In this document: positions 46,215 through 58,662 of the stretch, piece after piece
Layout of the letters: every line of letters begins with the position of its first letter
Numbering within the stretch: the first letter of the stretch is position 1
Assembly (NCBI GenBank): GCA_032690845.1
Contig: CM064433.1
Span: forward strand, 40,670,658 to 40,734,657
Length of the DNA: 64,000 nt
Source of the DNA: Eleusine coracana subsp. coracana
Lineage: Eukaryota; Streptophyta; Magnoliopsida; Poales; Poaceae
Direction of reading: 5' to 3'
Made by a program: the position numbers and the translations under genes
Notes under the pieces: model-generated
What the model saw: the letters and a program-made list of their open reading frames with translations, nothing else
Databases searched by the model: none
Told to the model about the DNA's origin: nothing

Positions 46215-46470
46215 GTAGCCCCCGAGCGGGTCGGAGAGTCGTTCGGGGGATTTGATGCCGGTGTGAGCGGGTGGCAAGAAGTCATTCGTGGGTCACCTGA
46301 TTTCCACATACGGGGTGTGTGCGAGCGCACCCGACGGGTGTAGCCCCCGAGCCGGAGGGGGAGTTTGATTGAAACTCGCGCTGCGGCTTGATACGTTGTG
46401 ATATGGTTAGGTCGCTTGTCCATCGGGGTGCGCGAGAGCGCACCCGTCGGGTGTAGCCCCCGATCCAAAG
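46215..46470 (-). repeat. Tandem polypurine-tract repeats next to the LTR
   Basis: GTAGCCCCCGA occurs at about 46215, 46341 and 46455, spaced near 115-125 bases. Each is followed by a purine-rich GGAGG...GAGT block, and the last two are preceded by GCGCACCCG(A/T)CGGGTG. On the element strand these are CTCGGGGGCTAC tracts, the first being the true polypurine tract. The other two are upstream duplicates. Confidence 0.65.
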
Positions 46471-48721
46471 GAGGAGTCCATGCGGACTCGTTCTTTGGCT
46501 TTATGTATCTGAAATGATACGGGGGTGCCGTGGGACCCGTGTTCCTCGGGCTTCATCCTCTAGGCCGAGCAGACGGTGCAGGATGCCATAAAGGAGGGTT
46601 GGACTAAAAAGGCAGGACATGGTGCCGTTGACATGATAGACCTCTTGTATCTTTTTGGCATGTAGTGCGCGGGGGTATCTTTCGGTTGGGCCCAGATCTG
46701 ACGCACTATGCATCAAGGGAATCCGAGGCTGGTGTCCTTCTCGAGTTCTTTTCTCTTTTTTATGGCGCGATGCACGTGACACCATTGGTGGCGCCAGGTT
46801 TTTGTTCCCATGTGGCGTGCAAGAGCCCCTCGTGAACCCACATCGGGCTTGGTGCCCGTGCAAGGAATCCGAGGCTTGGGCCTAGCTTGGCTATTTAAGG
46901 GCATAGCCGAGTAATGTTCTACTTCATTCCCACACCTAGCTTTACACATCAAGCTCTAGGACACCTGGAGTGTGACCAACTCTCGCTTAGTGGTCCGTTG
47001 TTCTCATGGCTGCCGGGTGCGACGATGCCCCTGGCGATGAAGATGGGGATGAAAACCTGCCAACAGTAGGTCCCCGGCTGCCCTGGGGCGACCGTCCTAT
47101 CGGTTGTGGGAAGGTTGGCTCAACTCCCATTACGTCCTCCCCTTGTTGGGGTGAGGTGGAGATAAAGGGGCCCTCTCATAGAAGGTCACCATGGCTTATT
47201 ACGTCCCCTCGTGTTCATCCTTAGTGGCGTCGGTAGGAGCGAGGTCAAGTAGAGGCACCAGATCGGGCTCCCTTCTAGCAGGGGGGTCCTTAGTCTCAAG
47301 AGGCAGCTCCAGCAACAGCCGTACGGTGCAGCCGGGCTGCTCGCCTTCTTCGTTGGGGGAAAAGGCTGGCCTCAAATGAGGGCGTCTTTCCCTGACAATG
47401 AAGCATCACAAGCATTTTACCTCGTATGTACTCGTCGAGGTGTGGGTACTGTTTTTTCCTTTGTAGAAGACCTCTCAGGTAGATCTTTTCCTCTATTTCT
47501 CTTTCTTCTTCTTTTTTCCTAAGGCCTTGATACTCGCTTTGTAAGAGAATAGAGGGAGTTTGTAAGAATTAGCCTTAAGTGGTCTTGTTACCGAGGAATA
47601 ATGGATGCGACCCCGTCGCTGGGTCTTGTTTGACGATGCTGGCCCTCGCGTCCCCGCTCGATGCGGACGGATCGATCAAGCTGTCATTTTGAATTTTTTG
47701 TTTTCTCCTTTCGCGTCTCGTTCGTGAGACGGAGGATAGAGCCGGGCCATGTTTTCACCTCGGTGGCTGAAACATGGTTGCTTGATGAGCTACTATCAGG
47801 TTCGTTCAAGTGAGGTCTCTGATCCCCCGTTGACAGGGTTCCAGCGAACCAGTTGGTGGTCGACCTTATGAATCCGTCTTTCCGGCTCGACTGGTTATCA
47901 CAACCATTCGATAGGTTGTGATGGCTAGATGCCTCTCTTCGGTGAGATACCAACGGACGAGTCAGAGCGGGACTCAAACGCTACTTTGCGATACCCTCGA
48001 CCCCTCAAGGGTGGGATATTGGCCGCTAAGTGTGCCCATCGCTCGTGCCCCTCGCTCTGTTCATGCTCTAGGCGGCTGTCAAACCCACTCGTGGGGCCAG
48101 CCTTAGAACCTCGATGCCATCAGGGCAGTTTTCAGCCTCTTATCCTGTCTTACCTGTGCCGCTCGTCCCCCGCCAGGGTCGAGCGACTCACCTCGTACTA
48201 CCTCTTGGGTCAACGCTGGTCAGGCCCCGCAAGGTCGACCGAGTCGTTGCTGCAAGACACGGTTAGTCGAGTTTTGCCCCATTCGCCCCACTCCTCGTCC
48301 ACGAGTATGGGGGCCTTTACGGGAAAACTTTGGGTACGGGAACTGAAGAGCTGTAGGCGGAGGGGCTTGCCTCCTTAAATTGCGAAGAGATAAAATAGAG
48401 CCGCGGGAGTCTCGATTGGTTCTGAACCGTTTTCCCACTGCCCGAGATAGAGGTGGCGTATTTACCTTGCGCGCGCGTCGTGGTAGGCCCGGGTGCACTG
48501 TCGCGCCGCCTTGTTTCCCGCAATGGTGGGGCTACGAAGTCAAGGAGCCGTTGTGGGAAGCGGAAGTTGTGGAGTTGTGGGGATGTGGATAGAATCGGAG
48601 GAGACGTGGAGGCATCCAAACCGTGAATCGCGCAGTTGATGAGTCATGGCCCCTTAACTCGGGCTAGTCGTGGCTAGGTCCCGCAATCAAGTCGGATCGT
48701 GTCTCTTGACGGCGCCCTGCC
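46471..48721. other. 3' internal region of the Tat element, non-coding
   Basis: No domain-bearing ORF was recognised on either strand. A forward TATTTAAG box lies at 46892-46899, with an ATG at 47006 opening a 72-codon frame of unknown meaning. Confidence 0.4.
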
Positions 48722-48729
48722 TATTTAAG
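48722..48729 (+). promoter_or_regulatory. TATA-like box for the antisense ORF
   Basis: CTATTTAAG at 48721-48729 is identical to the box at 46891-46899. It is followed by a CT-rich leader (48745-48800) and the antisense-ORF ATG at 48889. Position and leader fit a plant core promoter, but no transcript evidence is available. Confidence 0.45.
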
Positions 48730-48888
48730 TCCGCCTTGGCTCATCGTCTCTCTTTCTTCTTCTTCTGGCTCTGCGCCTGCTTCCCCTCTCTCTTCTAGCT
48801 CTCGAGTGCACCTAGGATCTTGGTGTCTGCTTGGTTGCTCTTCACCGCTCTGCTTCCCTCATACCCACTGTCCTCTCTGATCGCCGCG

Positions 48889-51557
48889 ATGGCCCTGTTG
48901 GATCAAACCGCCTGGGGCCGTTCATCCGTGAGGATGTCGCAGATGGAGAGCTTGGTGGAGGCCGGCCTTCTTCCCGCTCTCACCGACACGGTTGAGTGGA
49001 TCATGCCGGAGAACGCGACGGCGCCCGACCCTCCGTCGGGCTACGTCGTCTCCCTCGTGCCGTTTCATGAGAGGGGCGTTGGCTCGCCGGGGAGTAAGTT
49101 CCTTCGTGGGCTGCTGCATCACTACGAGATCGAGTTGCAGCATCTGAACCCGAACGGGGTCCTTCACGTCGCACTGTTCGTCACGCTTTGTGAGGGCTTC
49201 TTGGGGATCTAGCCCGACATCGAGGTATGGAAGTACTTCTTCTCCTCCTCACAGTTCATGAGATCCACGAACAACGGGGTGCGTCCCGTCGCCCGTGGTT
49301 GTTGCAGCCTGCACCTGATCTAGAAGAGGGCACCGGAGTATATCTCGGTCCCCTTCCCTTCGAATGTGCCTAGGTGGCATTCGAAGTGGTAGGCTCGCTT
49401 TCCCTTGTTGTTCTCCCAGTTCGGTCGTTGGACTTGCTTCTCGTTTTTGAGATCCTGTTTTTGATTTTTTACCTTTCGGCTGCAGTCCGACTTGACGGCG
49501 CGCTTTCGTCCCCACGCCTTAAAGCTGCCTGAGGATGTGCCCTTGAGGGCGGCACAACGCTTTAAGGACGTGGAGGCCTGAGAGGCAAAGAAGCAAAAGC
49601 AGAGCGCTAAGGACGCGAAGCTTCAACGATAGTTGGATCACGAGAAGAGGAGGGCACGCCGCTGAGACATGGGCGAGGCCACAGACACGGAGTCCCTGGC
49701 TTCTTCCGATGAATACGATGATGACACAAGGAGCGAGGGAGATGACGTAGGGCACTTCGCTCACCCTTACGATGCCATTTCGGACGTTACGGTGGACGGC
49801 GATGACGAAGTCGACACGGGCCTAGTGGCGGCGCTGCACGTCGCCCCTTTCACCAAGGGCGCGACCTCGGGTGCCCGGGATGTCACGCCAGAGGCCCGAC
49901 AGGAGGAGCTGGTGGCTGCCGAGGGAGCAGGGGACCTGATCGAGTCGCGGGCCGCGGGTGAGCACGCCGCACGGACCGGGGTCTTGGCGGCCGATGGAAG
50001 CGAAAGGGAACAGCCCCCAAGACCAAGCGAGCGGGTCGAAAGCGGCGGGGGTGGTGACTGGTTAGTCGCCGAATAGGAGGTCGATGTCCCTCCTGTGTTG
50101 GAGGAGCCGAGTGCTGACCCCGCCATCAACGCCTCGTTGAAGCGCGGGCGCAACACAGACTCGACTAGCGGCACGCCCGTGTCGAAGCGCCGGATCGTCT
50201 TCAAGAGGCCTCACCCCAGGCGCTTTATGCCCGCAAAGTCCCTGAGGGCGGATGCGGCGGCAAGGATGCACGAGGGGGACCAACGAGCGTCGGGTTCTCT
50301 GATCATCGTTGCTTTGTTCGGCGTGGCGGTTGATGTCGGGGTGGCGGTCCAGAAGCATGGTGCCGTAGAGTCTTCAGAGGAAGCTGCAGCGTCGGCGCCG
50401 ACTGTGCCGAGAGCGCCAATCGCTCCCTGCGCAGAGGTCATGGCGGTGCCGGGGGCCAGCTCCTCGGCGGTCCCGGAGTCTGGCGTGGCAACGCCAGCTC
50501 TAGGTGTCCCTGTGAGCGGTGCTAGTGGAGCGGCTCGTCGCCCGGCCGTCGATTTGATAAGGGGGTGGCTACCTGCGGGCGCTACGAAGGCGGTACAGCA
50601 GCCTTCCGCCGTGTCTCTGGAGAAGAAGCAGTTCTTCGACAACTGCAATGCCGTCAGTACCGACTTTGCCAGGTACTCCGGCGTGGTGACCTAGAGGTAC
50701 ACGGAGGAAGGGCTGGCTATCCTCGCCGACCTCTGCGACGCCCGTCTCGAGTTGAGGGTGACAAAAGGGCGCATGGAGGAGCTTGAGGCGACGCTGAAGG
50801 ACGTCGAGGAGCAAGGTTCCAAGGTTCCGACGAAGCTGTATCATCTGCAGGCCGCGGAGGAGCAGCACGGGGACCGCGTGGGTCGACTGGAGACGGCGCT
50901 CGAGACCGTGCAGAAGGAGCGCGACGACGCTCTGGCTCATGTTGTTGCTTGGGCTGAGGCCATGCAGAGGCTAGAGGAGTCGCTGCGCTCGGAGAGGCAG
51001 CTATGCGATCAGGCCGTGGTCGCGGCCAAAGCTTCGGCCGACGCGGCGGCCACGCATCTGGCACAGTTGCAAGAGACCTACAAGGATGGAGAAGGTATGG
51101 CTCTTTTTCCTCTATTCCATGCATGCTCTTGACTTTGAGTTACCCTTTGTTGCCCAGATCGGTCGGTGCAGCACTGGGGGAGAAGCTGGCTAAGGCGGAG
51201 GACTCCCTTCGTCAAGAGGTCGCGGAGAAGACGGAGTTGTGCGCTGTGCTACGGAGGGCGGCTCAAGAACTTCAAGTCCCCGTCGAGCCTGGGGCCTCGA
51301 TGGCGCTGCAGGTCGGGGATTTGATGTTCTCGGGTCGTGAGTGGATCCGGCACGGTGTGCACTTTGGTGTGCGCACCGTGTTCGCCGTGCTCGGGACTCA
51401 CTTCGAGGAGATGGACTACGAGGCGCTGAGCCTCGGCTACCTCGAGACCACTCCGGAGGAGATGGTGCGGATCCGTGCTGACTCGGAGCCCCATGCTGAT
51501 GTCCTGGCTGCAAAGTATGAACAAGAGTCACTCCCCAAGGTGGACGTGGAGAACTAG
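48889..51557 (+). pseudogene. Antisense ORF of the Tat element (PF04195 type), degenerate
   Basis: The ORF runs opposite to gag-pol. From ATG 48889 (or the longer frame from 48820) it encodes the conserved core of the putative gypsy-type transposon family PF04195: F-H-E-R-G-V-G, F-L-R-G-L-L-H-H-Y, L-N-P-N-G-V-L-H. TAG at 49210-49212 interrupts it; the frame continues with P-D-I-E-V-W-K-Y. Later parts are an acidic low-complexity region (49669-50076), an Ala/Pro-rich region (50095-50694), a coiled coil (50752-51090) and a C-terminal piece (51160-51557). A GT...AG pair near 51094-51158 may be an intron, though the phase does not fit cleanly. The function of this family is unknown. Multiple stops make it inactive here. 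Confidence 0.65.
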
Positions 51558-52019
51558 TTAGTGGTTGCATTTCTTAGCTTTTATTTCCAGAAAATGGGTC
51601 ATCATGCCCGCTATCGTGTAATAGGTTTAGATTGTGAACTTGTGCTTGTTTGCTTTTGTTGGCTCGCGATGGCCTCAAATAGTTTTTAATTCCGGTTACT
51701 TAAACTACTTTGTGCTCTCGTCCCGTTGCCCCTCTTGTGCTGGCTCACAAAGCCTGAGCCCCCGAGTGACTCGGAAGTTTAGCCTCGCCGGTGATCGCTG
51801 TTGTCGTGGCCGCTGGGGCAAGGACTACGTTGCACCGTCCGACCAGCTCGACTGTGAACTCTTTGTTTCATGGTTTACTTTGTTTGCCGGCATAGCAAGG
51901 CTCGGGGTCAAGAAAGAAAGGAAAGTTTTTTTGAGAAAAAAGAGGCGCGCAACGTGAGCCTATTGTGCCTTTCCAGCCCCCGAGTGATGCTTGACCCCTT
52001 GGGAGGGGTCTAGTGTCAC

Positions 52020-55000
52020 TTAAGAGCGATCGATGCGTACCGAGAATGCGTCAAATGAGGAGCTAGCGGTAGAATTTACGTAGCTGCGTGATGTTCCATG
52101 CATTCTTGAGCTCGTTGCCCTCCATGGTCTCAGCTTGTAGGTACCGGGTCGGATGACTCGAGAGACGACGTACGGTCCTTCCCAAGGCAGTGAGAGCTTG
52201 TGTTGGCCCCTATTGTCCTGAACCCTACACAAAACGAGGTCATCCACGAGGAGTCTTCTGTCTCTTACGTTTCGATCATGGTAGCGGCGGAGTGCTTGTT
52301 GGTACTTGGCTGAGTGGAGGAGTGCGACGTCTCACGCCTTGTCTATCTGATCCATCGCGTCCTGGAGCGCTGCTTCGTTGCCTTGCTTGTTGAATGCGCG
52401 TACTCAAGGCGCGCCGTTATCTACATCAGTGGGGAGGATTGCCTCAGACCCGTAGACGATGAAGAAAGGTGTGAAGCCCATCACGTGACTCTGGGTCGTG
52501 CATAGGTTCCAGAGTACGGCGTGAAGTTCAGCCGCCCATCGACTGCTGAATTGCTTCAAGCAGTTGTAGATGACGGTCGGGTCGAATATCCGAGGCTTCA
52601 CCCCTTGGAGTATCATGCCATTGGCTCGCTCGACCTGCCCATTTGTTTTAGGGTGAGCGACAACAGCCCAGTCGACGCGGATGTGGAAGTCATCTCAGAA
52701 CTTTAGGAAATTCTTCCTTATGAATTGCGTGTCGTTGACTCTGATTATGGAGTTTGGGACTCCAAATCGGTGGATGATGTCGAGGAAGAATTCGACCGCT
52801 TCTTCGGATTGAATCTTGACCAGCGGGCGTGCTTTGATCTAGTTGGTGAACTTATCGACTGCGACAAGCAAGTGGGTGTAGCTCCCGAGCGCTTTTTTGA
52901 GCGGGCTGACCAGGTCCAATCCTCAGACTATGAAAGGCCACGTGAGGGGGGTCGTTTGAAGGGCCTGAGCCGGCAGATGTGTCTGTCGGGCGTAATACTG
53001 GTAGCCTTTGTAGGTTTTGACTAAGCGGGTCATGTCACCCACCGCAGTCGGCTAGTAGAAGCCTTGGCAAAAGGTGTTGCCTACGAGGGTTCGAGGCGCG
53101 GCGTGATGACCACAGACTCCCCCCGTGGATATCGATGAGCAGCTTGGTGCCCTCGCTGGTGGGGATATAGCGCTGCAAGACTTTGGTGACACTGCGCTTG
53201 TAAAGTTTCCCGTCGATCAAGACGAAAGACTTGGCGTGCTGATAGAGTCGTTTGGCTTCGTTCCCATCGGCGGGGAGCATCCCTCGAGCCAGGTACTCGA
53301 CGTACGGGATTCTCCAGTCACGTGGGAGCTCAGCCCTCTCGACCTGGGGGTCGATTCGCTCGACCCCTAGGTCGTTCGGCTTGCTCGAGTCGCTGGGTCG
53401 ATCGACCTTCATCACTCCCGCGGGTTGCTGGGTCTTTGGAGGCGATCCCTCAGCCCTCGGGTCGGGGTCAACGGGGTCGTCCGATCCCTCTTTCTGCCCC
53501 GCGAGCTCTTTGAGTCGAATCGAAGGCTGATGCTGGTCGTTCGCGAAGACCCCCGAGAGAATCTGCTCTCGACCAGACGCCATCTTTGCTAACGCGTCGG
53601 CCGCCTCGTTGAGGCATCGTGGGATGTGTTTGAGCTCAAGTCCGTCGAACTTGTTCTCGAGCATGCGAACCTCCTGGCAGTAGAGCGCCATGGTTTTGGT
53701 CCGACAGCTGGACTCTTTCATGATCTGGTCGACCATGAGTTGGGAGTCACCCCGGATCTCCAGCCTTCAGATACCAAACTCGATGGCGATCTTGAGCCCA
53801 TTTACGAATGCCTCGTATTTGGCAACATTATTTGATGCGGGAAAGTGTAAACGAACTACGTATTTCATACGTACCCTGAGTGGAGAGACGAACACAACGC
53901 CGACACCCGCACCCGTCCGCATGAGTGACCCATCGAAGTACATGACCCAGTACTCCTGGTTGACCGGAGCAAGCGGGAGTTTAGCCTCGGTCCACTCCGC
54001 CATGAAGTCGACGAGGAGCTTGGACTTGATGGCCGCCTAAGGCTGGTACGTGACGTCATGCCCCATCAGCTTGAGCGCCCACTTGGCGACCTTGCCCACC
54101 AAATTGCTGTTCTGTAGAATTTCTCAGAGCGGAAAGAAACTCACGACGTGTATCGGGTGGGAGTCGAAGTAGTGCTAGAGCTTGCGCCTTGCCACCATCA
54201 CTGTGTAGAGCATTATAAGGATCTGTGGGTACCTGGTCTTTGAATCGGACAGGACTTCGCTGACATAGTAGACAGGGTACTGGACCTTAAGGGTGTGCCC
54301 CTCTCTTTCTCGCTCGACTACGAGCGCCAAGCTCACGACTTGAGTCGTCACCACTATGTACAACAGCAGCACCTCTCCCGGGACCGAGGGCGTCAACACA
54401 GGTGCGCTAGTGAGGATGCGCTTGACGTCATCAAGGGCAGAATGCACCTCGAGGGTCCATTCGAACCGGTCGGACTTCTTCATAAGCCTGTACAGCGGGA
54501 GCACTCTCTCGCCGAGGCATGAGATGAAACGGCTCAACGCTGCCAGACAGCCCGTAAGCCGTTGCAGCCTCTTGAGGTTCTAAACCGGACCCATCCATTC
54601 GATCGCGGAGATCTTCGCCACATTGGCCTTGATGCCGCGTTGGGAAACGATGAACCCGAGGAGCATGCCCCTTGGGACCCCGAAAACGCACTTCTCGAGG
54701 TTAAGTTTGACATCGTTTGCACGTAGTTTGGCAAAGACGCGCTCAAGGTCGGCCACAAGGGTGTCCGTCTTTTTAGACTTGACGACGAAGTCGTCGACAT
54801 AGGCTTCAACCGTGTGGCCAATCAGATGGTCGAAGCACTATTGCATGCAACGCTGAACGTCGCACCAGCATTCTTGAACCCGAAAGGCATCGTTACGTAG
54901 CTGTAAGAGCTGAACGGCGTGATGAAAGATGTCCAGAGTTGATCGGACTCTTTCATTGCGATTTGGTGGTACCCCGAGTAGGCATCTAGGAAGTAGAGGG

Positions 55001-55993
55001 TTTCGCACCCCGCCGTCGAGTCAACTATCTGGTCGATGCATGGCAAAGGAAAAGGATCCTTCGAACATGCCTTTTTCAGGCTCATATAGTCAACACACAT
55101 CCTCCATTTCCCGTTCTTCTTCCATACAAGAATAGGATTAGCGAACCATTAAGGGTGATACACCTCCTTGATGAACCCGGCGGCCTACAGCTTCGCGATC
55201 TCCTCCTCGATTGCTCTGCGCTTCTCCTCGTCGAATCGGTGCAGACGTTGCTTCACCGGCTTGGAGCCCGGCCTGATGTTCAAGGAGTGCTCGGCGACTC
55301 CCCTCAGTGTGCCAGGCATGTCCGAGGACGTCCATGCGAAAACATTGGCGTTCACGCGGAGAAAGTCGACGAGCTCGCTTTCCTATTTAGGAGTGAGGGA
55401 CGTCCCCACTCTCACCGTCTTCTCCTTGTCGCCCTCGGGGTTGATCTGCACTTCTCTGGTGTCCTCCGCTGGCTTGAATGAGGCGTTCTTGTGGTTGGTG
55501 TCAGGAGTCCCCTCCTCGAGGTGAGTACAGATAGCCTCGAGCTCCCCGGCGGAGGCCACCGTAGCCGCAGCGAGGTCGCCGTTCTCCGTCTCGCACTGGA
55601 AGGCGTGTTGAAGAGACGTGCTAATAGTGATGACCCCTTTAGCCCCCGGCATCTTGAGCTTCAAGTAGGTGAAATTGGGGGCGGCCATGAACTTGGCGTA
55701 GCACGGAGGCCCCAAGAGAGCGTGATACACTCCTGGAAGTCGACTACCTCGAAGACGAGGGTCTCAGTGCGGAAGTTGGATGGAGTCCCGAATGTGATGG
55801 GCAAGCTGATCCGCCCTAGGGGCATGGCTTGCTGCCCTGGGACGATCTTGTGGCAGGGTGCGCCAGCCGGCTGAAGGCGCGATCGATCGATCCCGAGCAG
55901 GTCGAGCGTGTCGGCATACAGAATGTTGATACAGCTGCCCCCGTCCATCATCACGTTAGTGAGATGGACCTCGCCGATGATAGGGTCGACCAC
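52020..55993 (-). pseudogene. Tat pol: protease, RT, RNase H, second RNase H, integrase
   Basis: Reverse strand. Protease shows M-D-G-G-S-C-I-N-I-L (about 55945). Reverse transcriptase shows R-M-C-V-D-Y, F-L-D-A-Y-S-G-Y-H-Q and catalytic Y-V-D-D (54801-54790). The first RNase H lies at about 54400-54130. A second RNase H-like domain starts near 53990 with Y-F-D-G-S and later G-D-S-Q-L-M-V-D, typical of Tat elements. Integrase follows to about 52400 with N-G-Q-V-E-R-A-N. Stops occur at several sites (for example near 55386, 55149 and 54582) and frames shift, so it is inactive. Confidence 0.85.
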
Positions 55994-56109
55994 GAGTGGG
56001 TATCGACCCGGTCACGGTACGTGCGGTGGGTGGTCCGACCGATCAAACGTGATCGATAAATCGGACCACTTGAGGAAAGATGGCGTGGCGGATTCTGCCG
56101 CAAAAACCA

Positions 56110-57000
56110 CGTGACACTCAAATTTGGCGGTGCGTCAACTTCCTCGGGACTCGGGCCCCGTGAAGATCATATGGCAAGCTTTGGGATTGGGGAATACTGG
56201 TCCCCTCTGCTCGTCATCGCCGTCCACGGGGTCCTGGACCCCTGGTTCCAACGCTTTCTCTGGGTCCCCCTTCTTCGCCTCCTCCCGGATGAATTACTTC
56301 ATCATGGAGCAATCCTCATGGAGGTGCTTGACAGGGAACCCATGGTTTGGGCACAGGCCATTCCACTTCTTTTTGAAGTGGTTCGGCGCCTCTCCTGCTG
56401 CCGGCCTCGGCGGCTTGCGCTCAGCGGCGGCCACGACGGGGACGCGCTCTGCCTGTGGCTTGTTTTTCTTCTTCTTCGGACGGACGGAGGTACCGTCGCC
56501 GGCTCCTTCCTCCCGCTTGCCCTTGCCCTTGCCCTTGCCCTTCGGCATGCACTGGAGGACCGCTCCCATGCACTCTTCACTAGAGGAGAAGCTCGTGGTG
56601 ATGTCTAGGAGCTCGCGGGCTATGCGCGGACTCCTTCGGCCTAGCTCATGGATGAGCTGTTCCGATGTCATGCCGGAGATGAAGGCCTCGACAATGTCCG
56701 CGTCACCCATGTTGGGCAGCGCGTTGCACTTCTTGCTGAAGCGCCAGATGTAGTCTCGGAGGGACTCGCCGGCTTTCTGCTGGCAGTTCTTGAGGTCCCA
56801 GGGGTTGCCCGGTCGGACATAGGTCCCCTGGAAGTTTCCGACGAAGATATCCCTCAGGTCGCCCCAGTCGTAGATTTGACCCTCGGGGAGATGCTCAAGC
56901 CAAACACGGGCCGAGTCGGCGAGGTACAGCGGGAGGTTGTAAATGATGGCGAGGTCATCGATGGCTCCCCCCGCTTGACACGTGACGCAGGCACGACGAA
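56110..57000 (-). pseudogene. Tat gag, N-terminus lost
   Basis: Reverse strand. The open part from about 56985 shows the gag core: Y-L-A-D-S-A-R-V-W-L-E-H-L-P, W-G-D-L-R-D-I-F-V-G-N-F, S-L-R-D-Y-I-W-R-F-S-K-K-C-N, L-G-R-R-S-P-R. A K-G repeat comes from the CCCTTG hexamers at 56520-56545. A knuckle-like C-P-N-H-G...D-C follows at about 56345. Upstream of residue G-G-A-I-D the homology stops, and the frame continues into unrelated GC-rich sequence to 57118. The ATG there is not the original start. Confidence 0.75.
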
Positions 57001-57840
57001 TCGGTGGCGGTCGGAGGTGGAGACGAAGGCGGTGATTCCCGCCGGCTCGTGGCACGGACGACGGAGCAGCTTTACGTAGAGCTCGAGGGCGACGAGGTGC
57101 AGCTCCGGTGTGGTTCACGGATCACGCGGCGCAGCGAGGTGATGGCGGGACGGGGCTTCACCCCGAGAGGAAATGGCGACGTGATTGCACTCGCTCGCGC
57201 CAGAGGGGAACAAATGGGCGAATGGAAGAGAGCTAGGAGTGGGGGGGGAGGCAAAAAGCTTGAGCCTTGGTGTGGGGGCCGCGATCCGGCAAGGGTGCGA
57301 GTCGGGGAGGACGGGGATGGCGCTCGTGTATTTCTTCAAGGTGGCTGACAGGTGGGTCCCACGGGGATTAAATTTTTTTCAAGTTTTACAAACTACCGTA
57401 TCTGTTTATTTCCATATCATTATTCCTATTGCTCAAATGATGTAAACAAAAGTATGGATGGGTTGAGCATGATGTGGTCTACATTTTAAAAAAAACTAAT
57501 GTTCATCAGTTGACATTTAAATTTAAATAGAAATATTCCAAAGATGAGTTTTTAAGAATTTAAGCGTTTATTTGGGCTACTAAATGAAGGACTAAAAGTC
57601 CGAGAAATTTCTCAAAATTTTATGTCATTATGATCTACAACATAAAGTTTTGGTAGATCTAAGTTATTTGTAGTTCAAGTGACACTCAATTTATTTAAAT
57701 TTAAATTTGAGTTTGATCAATTTCAGCCCAAACTTTTATTCTAAGTTCTCATGTTTGTGATGAGGGTCCTAAGGTGTTGTGCTGGGTATTATTCATGACA
57801 TCAAAGATGTCACACATAAACAACCTCATAAGCCACTTAG
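57001..57840 (-). mobile_element. LTR-like 5' portion fused to the Tat gag
   Basis: On the reverse strand an AT-rich part (57840-57370) is followed by GGGACCCACCTGTCAGCC at about 57360-57340 and a GC-rich block to 57000. This order matches the Tekay-type LTRs at 19500-20000 and 16900-16000. It may be the start of another such LTR, or simply a grass gene 5' region, since the GGGTCCCAC phrase is common in promoters. Confidence 0.35.
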
Positions 57841-58298
57841 AGTTTGAGATTTTCACCATAAGTCTTTTTATTACAAATCCTCACCCACCCAAATTAGTTT
57901 TATTTTGTTACAAAAATCACCCCATTTGCCATATGTTTAATTAATTTTCTATATTTTCATCAATATAAATTTAGAAAGCTAAGTTAAATAAGTTTAATAT
58001 TGTTAAAGAATTTTAGTGTGTTTAATTCCTCTTCTTTTCATGAAGAATGTATCAAAATCTCAAACTTTGTGAAGCACCATACAAACTTAATTATTGATAT
58101 TTTTGCTATATATTCTTTTATAAAGTTAAAAATTATATTTTTTTGTATGTTTGATAAGAACATCATTGGTTACTCTAAATAATAAAAAACAGGTTGAATG
58201 ATTTATACATGTGGAAATTGAGATGTTTTTTTGTAACAAAACTCAATAGATGGATACATATTTGTAAAAAAATAATTTATGGATAAAAATCTCAAACT
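57841..58298. mobile_element. MITE-like element with long inverted repeats (458 bp)
   Basis: Left arm AGTTTGAGATTTTCACCATA and the complement of the right arm AGTTTGAGATTTTTATCCAT pair over 40 or more bases, including TTACAAAT. A second paired block is GTTTTGTTACAAAAA. No clear target duplication was found, so the superfamily is open. Confidence 0.55.
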
Positions 58299-58662
58299 TC
58301 AGCTGAATTATAGAGTGAGTTTTACAATTAATCCTTTTTTAACAGCTAAATCTTCCTCTCGCGGTTCCCAGATTCCCGTTTTCCCAACCAACGTGATACG
58401 CGTTCGCACGCTGCCGTCGTTGGGCCGGATTGGCCCCCTACTGCCGAATCCATATCCTCTGCATTAGAGTACTTAATGCAGAGGATACCCTTGTCTGCAT
58501 TAGCTCCCATCAGAGCCGTGAATCCAATATTGAACCGTTCAGGTTGCTAGGTCTTGGCCAGTTAAAGAAACAATAGCAATGGGTCAACAGCTGCTTCCCT
58601 TTCTTGGTTCTTTCCCCAAGGCGCTAGCCATGGCCAATAATCATGGCTTGTTTTTACAAATA

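Larger units (their letters stand above)
45001..57000 (-). mobile_element. Ty3-gypsy element of the Tat lineage, reverse orientation, 5' LTR missing
   Basis: Reading right to left: gag (57000-56110), protease, reverse transcriptase, RNase H, a second RNase H and integrase (55993-52020). Then comes a long 3' internal region with an antisense ORF (48889-51557), and a 3' LTR (46214-45001). The second RNase H and a long 3' region with extra ORF mark the Tat (RIRE2/Grande/Retand-like) group. The gag start and 5' LTR are replaced near 57000 by unrelated GC-rich sequence. All ORFs carry stops. Confidence 0.85.

Noticed and set aside
49767..50648. Reverse ORFs of about 145 codons opposite the antisense ORF
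   Set aside because: They are shadows of the GC-rich forward ORF and carry no recognisable domain.
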